A DNA stretch of 64,000 nt. Source: Thiobacillus denitrificans (lineage in GTDB: Bacteria > Pseudomonadota > Gammaproteobacteria > Burkholderiales > Thiobacillaceae). The stretch lies in the NCBI GenBank assembly GCA_002403375.1, contig DHHQ01000013.1, forward strand, positions 41,161-105,160, given 5' to 3'. The notes under the pieces are model-generated. The model was not told where the DNA came from, did no database searches, and saw only the letters and a program-made list of their open reading frames with translations. Position numbers and translations under genes: made by a program. Shown one piece after another: positions 36,820 to 45,596 of this stretch (position 1 is the stretch's first letter; every line of letters begins with the position of its first letter).

Positions 36820-38241
36820 TCAGGGGATGCCGACGATGAAGGGAACCTCGAATGTGCCGGTGTCGGTGGTCACCTCCACGCGGCCGAGCAGCGCGTTTCC
36901 GGACAGAAAGACGTCTGGCGATGTTGCTTGGACTGTCCATGTGAGCCGGTAGGTCGGCAGGCTCAGGCTCAGGAGCTCGCCGACGCTGCCGTAGAGCGGG
37001 ATCAGCTGCTCCGCGTTTTCCGCGAAGAGGAAGGCGCCACCGGTCCCGTTGGCGAGTTCGCCGAGCGCCTCGAAGTTCACGCTGTTGGTGAGGCCGATCG
37101 TGAAGACGCGCACGCCGGCCGCTTTGGCGGCCTCGATCGAATCCTGGCGGAGGGTGCGGCAATTGCTCGGGGTGGCGCAATCGGTGGCGTCGCCGTCGGT
37201 GAAGATGACCACCGCTTTCGCGATTCCGGCCGGCAGTGAAGGATCCGTGAAATCCTGGTTCTGCAAAAGCGCATCGAGCGCTGAATAGAGCGGCGTGTTG
37301 CCGCCCACCAGCCCTGCGAGCGAGTCCAGGGTCGAGAAGTACGAGGGTGCCGTTGTTGCGCCCCTGAACGACGGGTACACCGTCAGCGGCTTGTCGGCGA
37401 TTTTCGCCGCGTTGCCGCTTGCGAACGCGGAAAGCAGGACCCGGTCGTCCGCCCCGAGCCCCTTGAGGAAGGCTTTTGCGGAATACAGCCGCGCGCCGGT
37501 GGGGTCGGAAGTGTAGATGCTGTTGCTCTGGTCCAGCATCAGGGCAGCGGCGTACGGCTGGTCCGCATCGCCGTCGATAGCAACCAGATTTTCGGGGGAT
37601 CCGGTCACCGGGGTGTAAGCCGCGTCGAAACTGGCGGCCGACCCGCGCACGCAGTCGACCCTGTCGTTGCCATCGTCCGGCGCGCAGGGGCGGAGGATGA
37701 AGTTCGCCTCAGTCAGGCCCGTGATTGGCTGGGAATTGCCGTCGACGACCACCAGTTCGATCTCGAAGGTCATGCTCTGGGCGGTGTGGACGACAGGTGG
37801 GGCGCCCCGCGAGGTCAGCGAGCCGCCCGCCGGAGCCGTCGCGCGATCGAGCGTGACCGGGAGTTCGGTGACCTGACTGGCCGTGACCGTGGCCGCAACC
37901 GTTCGGGAGACGAAGGTCTGCCGGGATACGGTCACGCTGGCACTGCCGAAGGCGTGGCGAAAGGGCAGCAGTGCGACGCCCTGCGCATCGGTGGTCGCCG
38001 TCGTGCCCGAGGTGCCATCTGTCGCCTCCACCGTGGCGCCCGCGACCACCGCCCCGAAGGTGTCGCTGACCGTGACCCTGAGAACTCCGAGCGGTTCCGG
38101 AGCGGCGGTGTCGCCGCCGCCGCCTCCGCCGCCGCAGGACACGAGCCCGAGGCAAAGGGCGCCGATGGCCAGCAATCGGGACCAGCGGCGTGGCTGTGCG
38201 CCGTCCGGTCTCGCCTCGTCGATTCGGTTCGTGGTGTTCAT
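36820..38241 (-). CDS. VWA-domain lipoprotein with N-terminal carboxypeptidase-regulatory-like domain
   Basis: A 473 aa precursor. A lipoprotein signal ends LGLVSC (Cys36), followed at once by seven glycines. Residues ~50-125 look like a beta-sandwich of the carboxypeptidase-regulatory type (GAVVAGATVEATDG, VALLPFRHAF). A von Willebrand A domain follows, with the MIDAS motif LMLDQSNSIYTS (DxSxS) and later TDGDATDC. It is predicted to be surface or periplasmic and to bind metal, for adhesion or ligand binding; the partner is unknown. I prefer ATG 38241 to the GTG at 38265. Its base composition is less GC-rich than its neighbours. The gene is monocistronic, with its own terminator. Confidence 0.85.
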   Translation of the reverse strand: MNTTNRIDEARPDGAQPRRWSRLLAIGALCLGLVSCGGGGGGGDTAAPEPLGVLRVTVSDTFGAVVAGATVEATDGTSGTTATTDAQGVALLPFRHAFGSASVTVSRQTFVSRTVAATVTASQVTELPVTLDRATAPAGGSLTSRGAPPVVHTAQSMTFEIELVVVDGNSQPITGLTEANFILRPCAPDDGNDRVDCVRGSAASFDAAYTPVTGSPENLVAIDGDADQPYAAALMLDQSNSIYTSDPTGARLYSAKAFLKGLGADDRVLLSAFASGNAAKIADKPLTVYPSFRGATTAPSYFSTLDSLAGLVGGNTPLYSALDALLQNQDFTDPSLPAGIAKAVVIFTDGDATDCATPSNCRTLRQDSIEAAKAAGVRVFTIGLTNSVNFEALGELANGTGGAFLFAENAEQLIPLYGSVGELLSLSLPTYRLTWTVQATSPDVFLSGNALLGRVEVTTDTGTFEVPFIVGIP

Positions 38242-38337
38242 TCGCCGGCCTTTCGTGTTGGGCACGCAACCAGGGATGCAAATTCAGTGCCGCGCCGGCG
38301 AAACGCCTGTGGCTGACGTCGGCCGCCGATGCGGGTG

Positions 38338-38460
38338 CCCGCGCCTGCGCGGGAAAGCCCCTCGGCCAACGACCGACCCTGAGGTGTCCGCAACAGGGAT
38401 GGGCCACTCGGCGGGCCCTTGCGTCCCCGCGGAAATGGGGCGATGCCCCGGGGGAGTGGC
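38338..38460 (-). ncRNA. Highly structured segment upstream of the VWA gene (candidate structured leader RNA)
   Basis: The 384-bp gap 38242-38625 has no convincing gene. Its centre is packed with inverted repeats. GCCACTC (38460-38454) and GAGTGGC (38409-38403) close a three-way junction with internal hairpins GGGGC-ATC-GCCCC (38449-38437) and GCGGG/CCCGC (38430-38426, 38415-38411). Next come CCCTG/CAGGG (38398-38394, 38381-38377), UCGGUC-GUU-GGCCGA (38376-38362) and CCCGC/GCGGG (38353-38338). The UCGGUC stem needs a G-U pair available only in minus-strand RNA, which fits a leader for the VWA gene. Function unknown. Confidence 0.4.
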
Positions 38461-38565
38461 GAGCGATGGACGAATCTGTCGAGAACCCGACGGTCCGGGT
38501 CTCCCGCTCGTCGACGCCGGACCCCGGACAAATCGATGCTCCGGCCCGTCGCGCATCCCGTGTTT

Positions 38566-38594
38566 TTGCCCGATTCCGGCGCACCCCCTAGAAT
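38566..38594 (+). promoter_or_regulatory. Sigma70 promoter of tamA-tamB
   Basis: TTGCCC (38566-38571) and TAGAAT (38589-38594) are spaced by 17 bp. The -10 lies 31 bp before the tamA start, which would give a leader of about 25 nt. Confidence 0.5.
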
Positions 38595-38625
38595 GGGCTG
38601 ACACCTTCTTTCTCCGGGTTTTCCC

Positions 38626-40359
38626 TTGCCTGCTCGCCTTTTCCAAGCCCTGCTGCTGTCTGCCGCGCTGTGCGTGTCGCAGGCGCACGCGCTGACGGTG
38701 GAGGTCGACGCGCCGGACGAGCTCGAGGCGCTGCTCATGCAGCATCTGGAAACCGCGCGCGCCGCGCGGCTGGAAGAGCCGCTCGACGAGGCGGAACTCG
38801 CGCGGCTGCGCGAGCTGAGCGACGCGACCGCGCGCGAACTGCTGGCGACCGAGGGCTATTTCTCGCCGCAGGTCGAGAGCAGCCTGACGCGCGCCGACGA
38901 CGACTGGCGCATCCGCTATGCCGTTTCGCCCGGCCCGCGCACCCGCGTGAGGAGCGTGGCGATCCGCTTCGAGGGGGCGCTCGCCGAAGCCGATCAGCCG
39001 CAGCTGCGTGCGCGCATCGAACGCGGTTTCGCGCTGCAGCCGGAGATGCCGTTTCGCCAGGCCGACTGGACCGCCGCCAAGGCCGCGCTGCTGCGCCCGC
39101 TGCTGGCGAGCCGCTATCCGGCTGCGCGGATCGCGTCGAGCGAGGCGCGCGTCGACCCGGCGGCGCAGGCCGCCGACCTGACGCTGACGGTCGACAGCGG
39201 GCCGGTGTTCTATTACGGGCAGCTGGTCATCAGCGGCACCGAGCGCTATCCCGAGACGGTCGTTCGCCACCTCAATCCGGCGAAGCCCGGCAAGCCGGTC
39301 CGGCAGCAGGACCTGCTCGACTACCAGGCGGCGCTGGAAACCAGCGGCTATTACGCGCAGGCCATGGTGCGCATCGATCCCGATCCCGCACTGGCGGCGG
39401 CGGTGCCGGTCCAGGTCGAGGTGGTGGAGCGGCCGGAAAAGCTGTTCAGCGTGGGCGTCGGCTACAGCACCGACACCGGCGCGCGGGTCCTGGCGTCGTG
39501 GGTCCACCGCGACATCTTCGACCGGGGGCTGCGGCTCAAGCTCGACGCAAAAGTCGAGACCGCCCGCCAGAACGGTGGGGCCGAGCTCGCCTGGCCGCGC
39601 AATGCCGGCGGCTACGAAAACAGCGTGGGCGTACTGCGCAAGGAGGAAGACATCGAGGGGCAGGAAACCAACTCCACGGTGCTGGCGGCCAAGCGCACCC
39701 GCCTGCGCGGACAGATCGAATCGACGCTGTCGCTGCAGTACCAGACCGAGGAACTGGAAGTCGGCGACGTGGTGGACGCGCGCAACCAGGCGCTCACCGC
39801 CAACTATGCGTGGACGAAGCGCACGGTCGGCCGCGTGTTCTACCCGCGGCGCGGCTACGCGCTCACCCTGCAGGGTGGCGGTGCCTACGAGGGGCTGCTG
39901 TCGGACACCTCGTTCGTCCGCCTGTACGGCCGCCACACCCAGTATTTCCGGGCGGGCGAGCGGGGACGCCTGATCCTGCGCGGCGAATTCGGCAGCGTGC
40001 TGGCGGACACGCGCGACGGCATCCCCACCGACTTCCTGTTCCGCGCCGGCGGCGACAACTCGGTGCGCGGCTACGCCTACCAGAGCCTCGGCCGCACGCT
40101 CGAAGGCGGTGTCGCGTCGGTGCGCTACCTCGCAACCGGCAGCGCCGAGTACAACTATTTCTTCGACAACAAGTGGGGCATGGCGGTGTTCGTCGACGCC
40201 GGCGACGCCGCCGACAGCCCCGCCGCGCTGTCGCCGGTGTATGGCGTCGGCGTCGGCGCACGCTACCGCTCGCCGGTCGGGCCGATCAACCTCGATGTCG
40301 CGTACGGCGAGGCGACCGAGGAGTTCCGCCTGCATTTCTCGCTCGGGGTGACATTTTGA
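38626..40359 (+). CDS. tamA: TamA, translocation and assembly module outer membrane protein
   Basis: Omp85-family outer-membrane barrel that, with TamB, inserts certain autotransporters and helps lipid transport. The 577 aa precursor has a signal peptide (ALLLSAALCVSQAHA), three POTRA repeats (about 23-265) and a barrel with the VRGYAYQ loop motif and a terminal Phe (LGVTF). The start is a TTG with the TAGAAT promoter just upstream; no ATG fits. It overlaps tamB by 4 bp (TTGA). Confidence 0.93.
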   Translation: MPARLFQALLLSAALCVSQAHALTVEVDAPDELEALLMQHLETARAARLEEPLDEAELARLRELSDATARELLATEGYFSPQVESSLTRADDDWRIRYAVSPGPRTRVRSVAIRFEGALAEADQPQLRARIERGFALQPEMPFRQADWTAAKAALLRPLLASRYPAARIASSEARVDPAAQAADLTLTVDSGPVFYYGQLVISGTERYPETVVRHLNPAKPGKPVRQQDLLDYQAALETSGYYAQAMVRIDPDPALAAAVPVQVEVVERPEKLFSVGVGYSTDTGARVLASWVHRDIFDRGLRLKLDAKVETARQNGGAELAWPRNAGGYENSVGVLRKEEDIEGQETNSTVLAAKRTRLRGQIESTLSLQYQTEELEVGDVVDARNQALTANYAWTKRTVGRVFYPRRGYALTLQGGGAYEGLLSDTSFVRLYGRHTQYFRAGERGRLILRGEFGSVLADTRDGIPTDFLFRAGGDNSVRGYAYQSLGRTLEGGVASVRYLATGSAEYNYFFDNKWGMAVFVDAGDAADSPAALSPVYGVGVGARYRSPVGPINLDVAYGEATEEFRLHFSLGVTF

Positions 40360-43300
40360 GGCGCGTGGCCTGGGGCTTCGGCGCCCTGCTCGCCGTGCTG
40401 GCGGCGCTCGCCGCGGCCGCCTACTTCGTGCTGGCGACGCCCGGCGGCTTCCGCTGGCTGGCCGAGACGGCGAGCGAACTCGGCGGCGAGCGCCTGAAGG
40501 TCGAGGGGGTCGAAGGCCATCTCGGCACGTCGCTCGCGGTGCGCAGGCTCACCATCGCGACCGCGACCCAACGCATCGAGATCGAGGCGCTGCGCTTCGA
40601 ATGGCGGCCGCGCGCGCTGTGGCAGCGCCGGCTCGAGGTCGACCTCCTCGCCGCGCAGACGTTGCGGGTCATCACCCTGAAGGAGGAGCCCTCGCCGCCG
40701 GCCGTGCTGCCCGACAGCCTGCGGCTGCCGCTCGACCTGCAGGTCCACGTGTTCGACCTTGCGCAGCTGGAGATCGGCCAGGCGGACAAGCCACTGGTGT
40801 TCCGCAAGCTCAAGGGCCGCCTCGACGGCACCGGCGCGCATTACCGGCTGACCGGAATCGCGCTGCAGTCGCCCTGGGCCGATCTCGGCGGCGCGCTCGA
40901 GCTCGGCAAGGACGCGCCGTTCGCGCTCGCGGGGCGCCTCGACGCCCAGCGCAGCGACCCGCTGCCGGTGCATGCCGCGCTGCGGCTGTCGGGCACGCTG
41001 GAGGCGCTGGGGTTCGAGCTCGACGCCGACGCCGAGGCGATGCGCCTGTTCGCCCGCGGCGAAGCGGCGCCGTTCGCGAGAATCCGCCTGCCGCGGCTGC
41101 TGGTCGCCGGCGAGGGCGTCGACCCGCGCGTGTTCGCCGCCGGCGCGCCGGCGGCCGACTTCGCCTTCTCCGGCGTGTTCGAAGGGCAGCCCGGCGAACG
41201 CCTGCTCGGCACCTTCAGCCTCACCAACCGGCTGCCCGGCCGGCTCGACCAGCAGCGCCTGCCGCTCGCCAACCTGACCGGCGCGGTCGCCGGCGACGTG
41301 ACGAGCGCCGACTTCAGCGCGCTGGCGATCGACCTCGGCGCGGGCGGCCAGCTCGAGGGGGACGGCCAGTGGCGCGACGGCCGCTTCAGCCTCGCGCTCG
41401 CCAGCCCGAACCTGGACCTCGCCGGCCTGCATCGCGACCTCTACGCCACCCGCCTGCGAACCACCCTGCGCCTGGCGGGCGACGCGGCGCGTCAGACCCT
41501 GAGCGCCGAGGTCGCCGAAAGCTGGGGGCAGGGTCGCTTCACGCTCTCCCATGCCGACGCCGCGCTGCGGCTGGAGGCGGCCGATTTCGCCGGCCAGGCC
41601 GGCCGGCTGACCGCGAGCGGCGTCCTGCACCTCGACGCCGGGCGCGCGTTTTCCGCCGCGTTCGACGCCGCGCAGATCAACCCCGCACGTTTCGGCGAGT
41701 TCCCGGCCGGCCGGCTGAACGCGCGCGGCGAAGTGAAGGGTGCGCTGGCGCCCGAGCTGCAGCTGCAGGCGCAGTTCACGCTGCCGCCCGGCACGCTCGA
41801 GGGCCGGCCCGTGAAGGGGCAGGGTCGGCTGCGCTACGAAAAGCGGCATCTCGCCGACGCCGACGTCGACGTCGACCTCGCCGGCAACCGGGCGCGGGTG
41901 AAGGGCGCCTACGGCCGCGTCGGCGATCGCCTGACCTGGGACGTCGACGCACCGGCGCTGGCCCACCTCAACCTGGGGCTGGCCGGCAGCCTCAAGAGCC
42001 GCGGCAGCGCGAGCGGCGAACCGGCCCGGCCACAGCTCGCGGGCACCCTTGCCGCCAGTGGGCTGCGGCTGCGCGACGCGTTCGCCGCCGACGCGCTGAA
42101 CCTGCAGCTCGAGCTGCAGGCGGCCGCGGACGGCGCCTTCAACGGCGAACTCGATGCGCGCGGCGTCACGCTGGCCGGGCAGCGCCTGAACCTCGTGCAC
42201 GCCACCGCGCAGGGACGGCGTGACGCGCATACCCTGACACTCGATGCGCGCCTGCCCGACTGGCGGCTGAGCGCGGCAGCGGCCGGCGGGCTGGACGCGC
42301 GCCAGGTCTGGCGCGGCCAGCTCAGCCGGGCCGACGCGCAGGGACCCTGGCCGATGGCCTTGACCGCGCCGGCAACGCTCTTGCTGTCGCGCGAGGCGCA
42401 GCAGGTCGACGACCTGCGGCTGACGCTCGCCGGCGGCCGGGTGACGCTCGACCACTTCAGCCGCCAGGGCACGCAACTGGCGTCGCGCGGCGCCCTCGCC
42501 AACCTGCCGCTGGCGCCGTTCCTGGCCCTGCTGGAGCCCGCGCCGCCTGTCACCACCGATCTCAGGATCGGCGGCGAGTGGAACCTGCGCGCCGGCGACA
42601 CCCTCGACGGCCAGCTGCGATTGCGGCGCGAGTCGGGCGACGTCCGGCTGACCGAGCCCGCGCTCGAGCTGGGGCTGACGACGCTCGCGCTCGAGCTCGA
42701 TGCCCAGGCCAGCCTGGTGAGCGCGCGCATCGAGGCGGTCAGCCGCGAAGCCGGCCAGCTGCGCGCCGAAGGGCGGGCGCCGCTCGAACGCGCGGGCGCC
42801 GCCTTCACTCTGCCGCGCACCGCGCCGCTGGCGTGGACCGCCCGGTTCGACGTGCCCGACCTGCGCCTGCTCAGGCCCTTCCTGCCGGTGGGAACCCGCA
42901 CCGACGCCCGCGTCAACGCCGAGCTCAGCGGCAGCGGGACGCTGGCGGCGCCGCGCATCGACGGCCGCCTCGACGCCGACGCGATCCGCTTCGCCATGCC
43001 CGAGGAGGGGGTTTCGGTCACCGACGGCATGCTGCGGCTGGTCCTCGACGACGACCGCGTGCGCGTGCAAGAAGGCGAGCTCAAGGGACAGAGCGGGCGC
43101 GTCGTGGTCGGCGGCGAGGCGCAGCTGCGGAACCCGCAGGCGGGGCTGACGCTCACCTTCGAAAAGTTCGCCGCCACGAACCGCAGCGACCGCCGGGTGA
43201 TCGTCTCCGGCGTCACCCGGCTCGCCTACAGCGAGCAGCGGCTGCGCCTCGAGGGCGAGCTGCGCGCCGACCGCGCGCGCCTCGAGGTGCCGGAAGCGAG

Positions 43301-44084
43301 CCGCCCGACGCTGTCCTCCGACGTCGTCGTCGTCGGCCAGCCGCCGCGCGAACCGACTGCCGCCCAGCGCATCCCGCTGCAGCTCGATCTCAAGCTCGAC
43401 CTCGGCGACGACTTCCTGTTCAAGGGCGCCGGCCTCGATGCCCGCCTCGGCGGCCAGCTGCGCGTGTTCACGGTCGAAGGCGTGCTGCGCGGCGAGGGCC
43501 GCATCCGGGTCGAGGCGGGACGCTATTCGGCCTACGCCCAGACGCTCGACATCGAGCGCGGCGAGCTGAGCTTCGTCGGCCCGATCGACAATCCCGGCCT
43601 CGACGTGCTCGCGGTGCGCAAGACGACGACGGTCAAGGCGGGCGTGCAGGTCAGGGGGACGGTGCAGCGCCCGGTGGTGACGCTGTATTCCGATCCGCCG
43701 CTGCCCGATACCGAAAAGCTTTCCTGGCTGGTGCTGGGGCACGGCCTCGAGGGCGGCAGCCAGCAGGAATTCGCGCTGATGCAGATCGCCGCCGGGGCAC
43801 TGCTGTCGCAGGCCGAATCGGTGAGCGTGCAGGCACAGCTGGCCGAGACCCTGCGCATCGACAGCTTCGGCGTGCGCGCCGGCGAGGGCGAGGATCTCGC
43901 CACCACCGTGGTCAGCGTCGGCAAGCGGATTTCCTCGCGTGTCACGCTGAGCTACGAGCAGAGCCTGGACGGACTCAACCAGGTGGTGAAGGTGCTTTAC
44001 CAGTTGTCGCCGCGCGTGCGCTTCGAAACGCAGACCGGCCAGCAGAGCAGCTTCGACGTCTTCTATACGCGGGAATACGACTGA
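40356..44084 (+). CDS. tamB: TamB, translocation and assembly module inner membrane protein (AsmA-like/DUF490)
   Basis: A 1242 aa periplasm-spanning protein anchored by one N-terminal membrane segment (about 5-28, FGALLAVLAALAAAAYFVLA). The long middle is repetitive beta-strand sequence forming the hydrophobic groove thought to carry phospholipid. The C-terminal DUF490 domain includes GGQLRVFTVEGVLRGEGRI, SFVGPIDNPGLDVLAVRK and YEQSLDGLNQVVKVLYQLS. The TTG start at 40356 overlaps tamA; GTG 40365 is an alternative. The order tamA-tamB is conserved. Confidence 0.95.
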   Translation: MRRVAWGFGALLAVLAALAAAAYFVLATPGGFRWLAETASELGGERLKVEGVEGHLGTSLAVRRLTIATATQRIEIEALRFEWRPRALWQRRLEVDLLAAQTLRVITLKEEPSPPAVLPDSLRLPLDLQVHVFDLAQLEIGQADKPLVFRKLKGRLDGTGAHYRLTGIALQSPWADLGGALELGKDAPFALAGRLDAQRSDPLPVHAALRLSGTLEALGFELDADAEAMRLFARGEAAPFARIRLPRLLVAGEGVDPRVFAAGAPAADFAFSGVFEGQPGERLLGTFSLTNRLPGRLDQQRLPLANLTGAVAGDVTSADFSALAIDLGAGGQLEGDGQWRDGRFSLALASPNLDLAGLHRDLYATRLRTTLRLAGDAARQTLSAEVAESWGQGRFTLSHADAALRLEAADFAGQAGRLTASGVLHLDAGRAFSAAFDAAQINPARFGEFPAGRLNARGEVKGALAPELQLQAQFTLPPGTLEGRPVKGQGRLRYEKRHLADADVDVDLAGNRARVKGAYGRVGDRLTWDVDAPALAHLNLGLAGSLKSRGSASGEPARPQLAGTLAASGLRLRDAFAADALNLQLELQAAADGAFNGELDARGVTLAGQRLNLVHATAQGRRDAHTLTLDARLPDWRLSAAAAGGLDARQVWRGQLSRADAQGPWPMALTAPATLLLSREAQQVDDLRLTLAGGRVTLDHFSRQGTQLASRGALANLPLAPFLALLEPAPPVTTDLRIGGEWNLRAGDTLDGQLRLRRESGDVRLTEPALELGLTTLALELDAQASLVSARIEAVSREAGQLRAEGRAPLERAGAAFTLPRTAPLAWTARFDVPDLRLLRPFLPVGTRTDARVNAELSGSGTLAAPRIDGRLDADAIRFAMPEEGVSVTDGMLRLVLDDDRVRVQEGELKGQSGRVVVGGEAQLRNPQAGLTLTFEKFAATNRSDRRVIVSGVTRLAYSEQRLRLEGELRADRARLEVPEASRPTLSSDVVVVGQPPREPTAAQRIPLQLDLKLDLGDDFLFKGAGLDARLGGQLRVFTVEGVLRGEGRIRVEAGRYSAYAQTLDIERGELSFVGPIDNPGLDVLAVRKTTTVKAGVQVRGTVQRPVVTLYSDPPLPDTEKLSWLVLGHGLEGGSQQEFALMQIAAGALLSQAESVSVQAQLAETLRIDSFGVRAGEGEDLATTVVSVGKRISSRVTLSYEQSLDGLNQVVKVLYQLSPRVRFETQTGQQSSFDVFYTREYD

Positions 44085-44095
44085 AGCGGGCAAAT

Positions 44096-44113
44096 CCCGA
44101 TGGTAGAATCGGG
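44096..44113 (+). promoter_or_regulatory. Candidate promoter -10 of surE-pcm-nlpD-rpoS within an inverted repeat
   Basis: TAGAAT (44104-44109) sits inside the perfect inverted repeat CCCGAT-GGTAGA-ATCGGG (44096-44113), about 80 bp before surE. A -35 at 17 bp spacing (CTGAAG) is weak. It could be an activator- or repressor-controlled promoter, or a coincidental hairpin just past tamB. Confidence 0.3.
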
Positions 44114-44187
44114 CGCATGTTCGACCCTCGCACCCCTGTCATGCGTTTCCCGAGCCGATCGCCGGCCGTGTCCCGAGGCCGACGCTG

Positions 44188-44931
44188 ATGCGCATCCTGC
44201 TCTCCAACGACGACGGTTACTTCGCCCCCGGCCTCGCCGCGCTCGCGCAGGCGCTCATGCCGCTCGTCGAGGTCACCGTGGTGGCACCCGAACGCGACCG
44301 CAGCGGCGCGTCCAACTCGCTCACCCTCGACCGTCCGCTGATGCTGCGCCAGGCGCCCGGCGGCTTCCACTACGTGAACGGCACCCCGACCGACTGCGTG
44401 CACCTCGCCGTCACCGGCATGCTCGACCACCTGCCCGACATGGTGATCTCCGGCATCAACCACGGCGCCAACATGGGCGACGACACCATCTATTCCGGCA
44501 CCGTCGCCGCCGCCACCGAGGGCTACCTGCTCGGCATTCCGTCGATCGCGGTGTCGCTCGCCAGCCACAATGCGCAGCACTTCGACACCGCTGCCCGCGT
44601 GGTGGTAGACCTGGTGCAGCGCATCCAGGCGCAGCCGCCGACCGAGCCGATGCTGCTCAACGTCAACGTCCCCGACCGCGCCTGGAGCGACCTGCAGGGC
44701 ATCGCCGTCACGCGTCTGGGCAAGCGCCACAAGGCCGAGTCGGTGGTGAAGACCACCAATCCGCGCGGCCAGACCGTGTACTGGGTCGGCGCCGCCGGCG
44801 CCGCGCAGGACGCGGGCGAGGGCACCGATTTCCATGCCGTCGCCAGCGGCTACGTCTCGATCACCCCGCTGCAAATGGACCTGACCCGTTTCAGCCAGAT
44901 GGATAGCGTGAGCAAATGGTTGAAGCCGTGA
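44188..44931 (+). CDS. surE: 5'/3'-nucleotidase SurE
   Basis: Stationary-phase survival nucleotidase that dephosphorylates nucleoside monophosphates and short polyphosphates. The 247 aa protein has the metal site LLSNDDGYFAPG (Asp8, Asp9), the serine in RSGASNSLTL and ISGINHGANMGDDTIYSGTVAA. It begins the classical surE-pcm-nlpD-rpoS operon and overlaps pcm by 16 nt. Confidence 0.98.
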   Translation: MRILLSNDDGYFAPGLAALAQALMPLVEVTVVAPERDRSGASNSLTLDRPLMLRQAPGGFHYVNGTPTDCVHLAVTGMLDHLPDMVISGINHGANMGDDTIYSGTVAAATEGYLLGIPSIAVSLASHNAQHFDTAARVVVDLVQRIQAQPPTEPMLLNVNVPDRAWSDLQGIAVTRLGKRHKAESVVKTTNPRGQTVYWVGAAGAAQDAGEGTDFHAVASGYVSITPLQMDLTRFSQMDSVSKWLKP

Positions 44932-45596
44932 ACGCGCGCGCCGGCATCGGCATGACCTCGGCGCGCACCCGCGGCCGCATGGTCGAGCGCCTGCGCGAGC
45001 AGGGCATCCGCGACGAGACCGTGCTGGCGGCGATGGGCGCGGTGCCGCGCCATCTGTTCGTCGACCAGGCGCTGGAATCGCGCGCCTACGAGGACACCGC
45101 GCTGCCGATCGGCTTCGGCCAGACCATTTCCCATCCCTACATCGTCGCGCGCATGGCCGAGCTGGCGCGCCACGGCGAGAACGGGCAGGGCCGCGCGCTC
45201 GGCCGCGTGCTCGAGATCGGACTCGGCTGCGGCTACCAGGCAGCGGTGCTGGGCAAGCTCGCGCGCGAGGTGGTGTCGATCGACCGCGTCGCCGCGCTGG
45301 TCGGCAAGACGCGTGCGCGCCTGCGCGAGCTCAGGGTCAACAACGTCAAGCCCAAGCACGGCGACGGCATGCACGGCGCGAAGGATTTCGCGCCGTTCGA
45401 CGCCATCGTGATCGCGGCCGCGTTCGCCGAAGTGCCGCCGGCGCTGCTGGCGCAGCTCGCCGACGGCGGACGCCTGGTGATGCCGCTCGGCAACGTCACG
45501 CAGACGCTGTGCGTGATGGAGCGGCAGGGCGACGCCTGCGTCGAGCGCCTGCTCGAGGGCGTGAAGTTCGTCCCCCTGCTGCCGGGGGTCGCATGA
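44916..45596 (+). CDS. pcm: Protein-L-isoaspartate O-methyltransferase
   Basis: Repairs isoaspartyl damage in aged proteins using SAM. The 226 aa protein has the SAM motif VLEIGLGCGYQAAVL, the substrate block ALPIGFGQTISHPYIVARM, and the C-terminal GGRLVMPLGN. The ATG at 44916 overlaps the end of surE, and an internal ATG (GMTSART) a few residues on is an alternative. The stop overlaps nlpD (ATGA). Confidence 0.97.
   Translation: MVEAVNARAGIGMTSARTRGRMVERLREQGIRDETVLAAMGAVPRHLFVDQALESRAYEDTALPIGFGQTISHPYIVARMAELARHGENGQGRALGRVLEIGLGCGYQAAVLGKLAREVVSIDRVAALVGKTRARLRELRVNNVKPKHGDGMHGAKDFAPFDAIVIAAAFAEVPPALLAQLADGGRLVMPLGNVTQTLCVMERQGDACVERLLEGVKFVPLLPGVA

Noticed and set aside
38338..38353. 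CCCGCGCCTGCGCGGG hairpin as a REP-type dispersed repeat
   Set aside because: Only one copy is visible in the window, so a repeat family cannot be supported; it is treated as part of the structured region.
40263..44093. Very long antisense frame covering tamB
   Set aside because: Same cause: tamB has clear family features on the plus strand and the antisense product is low-complexity.
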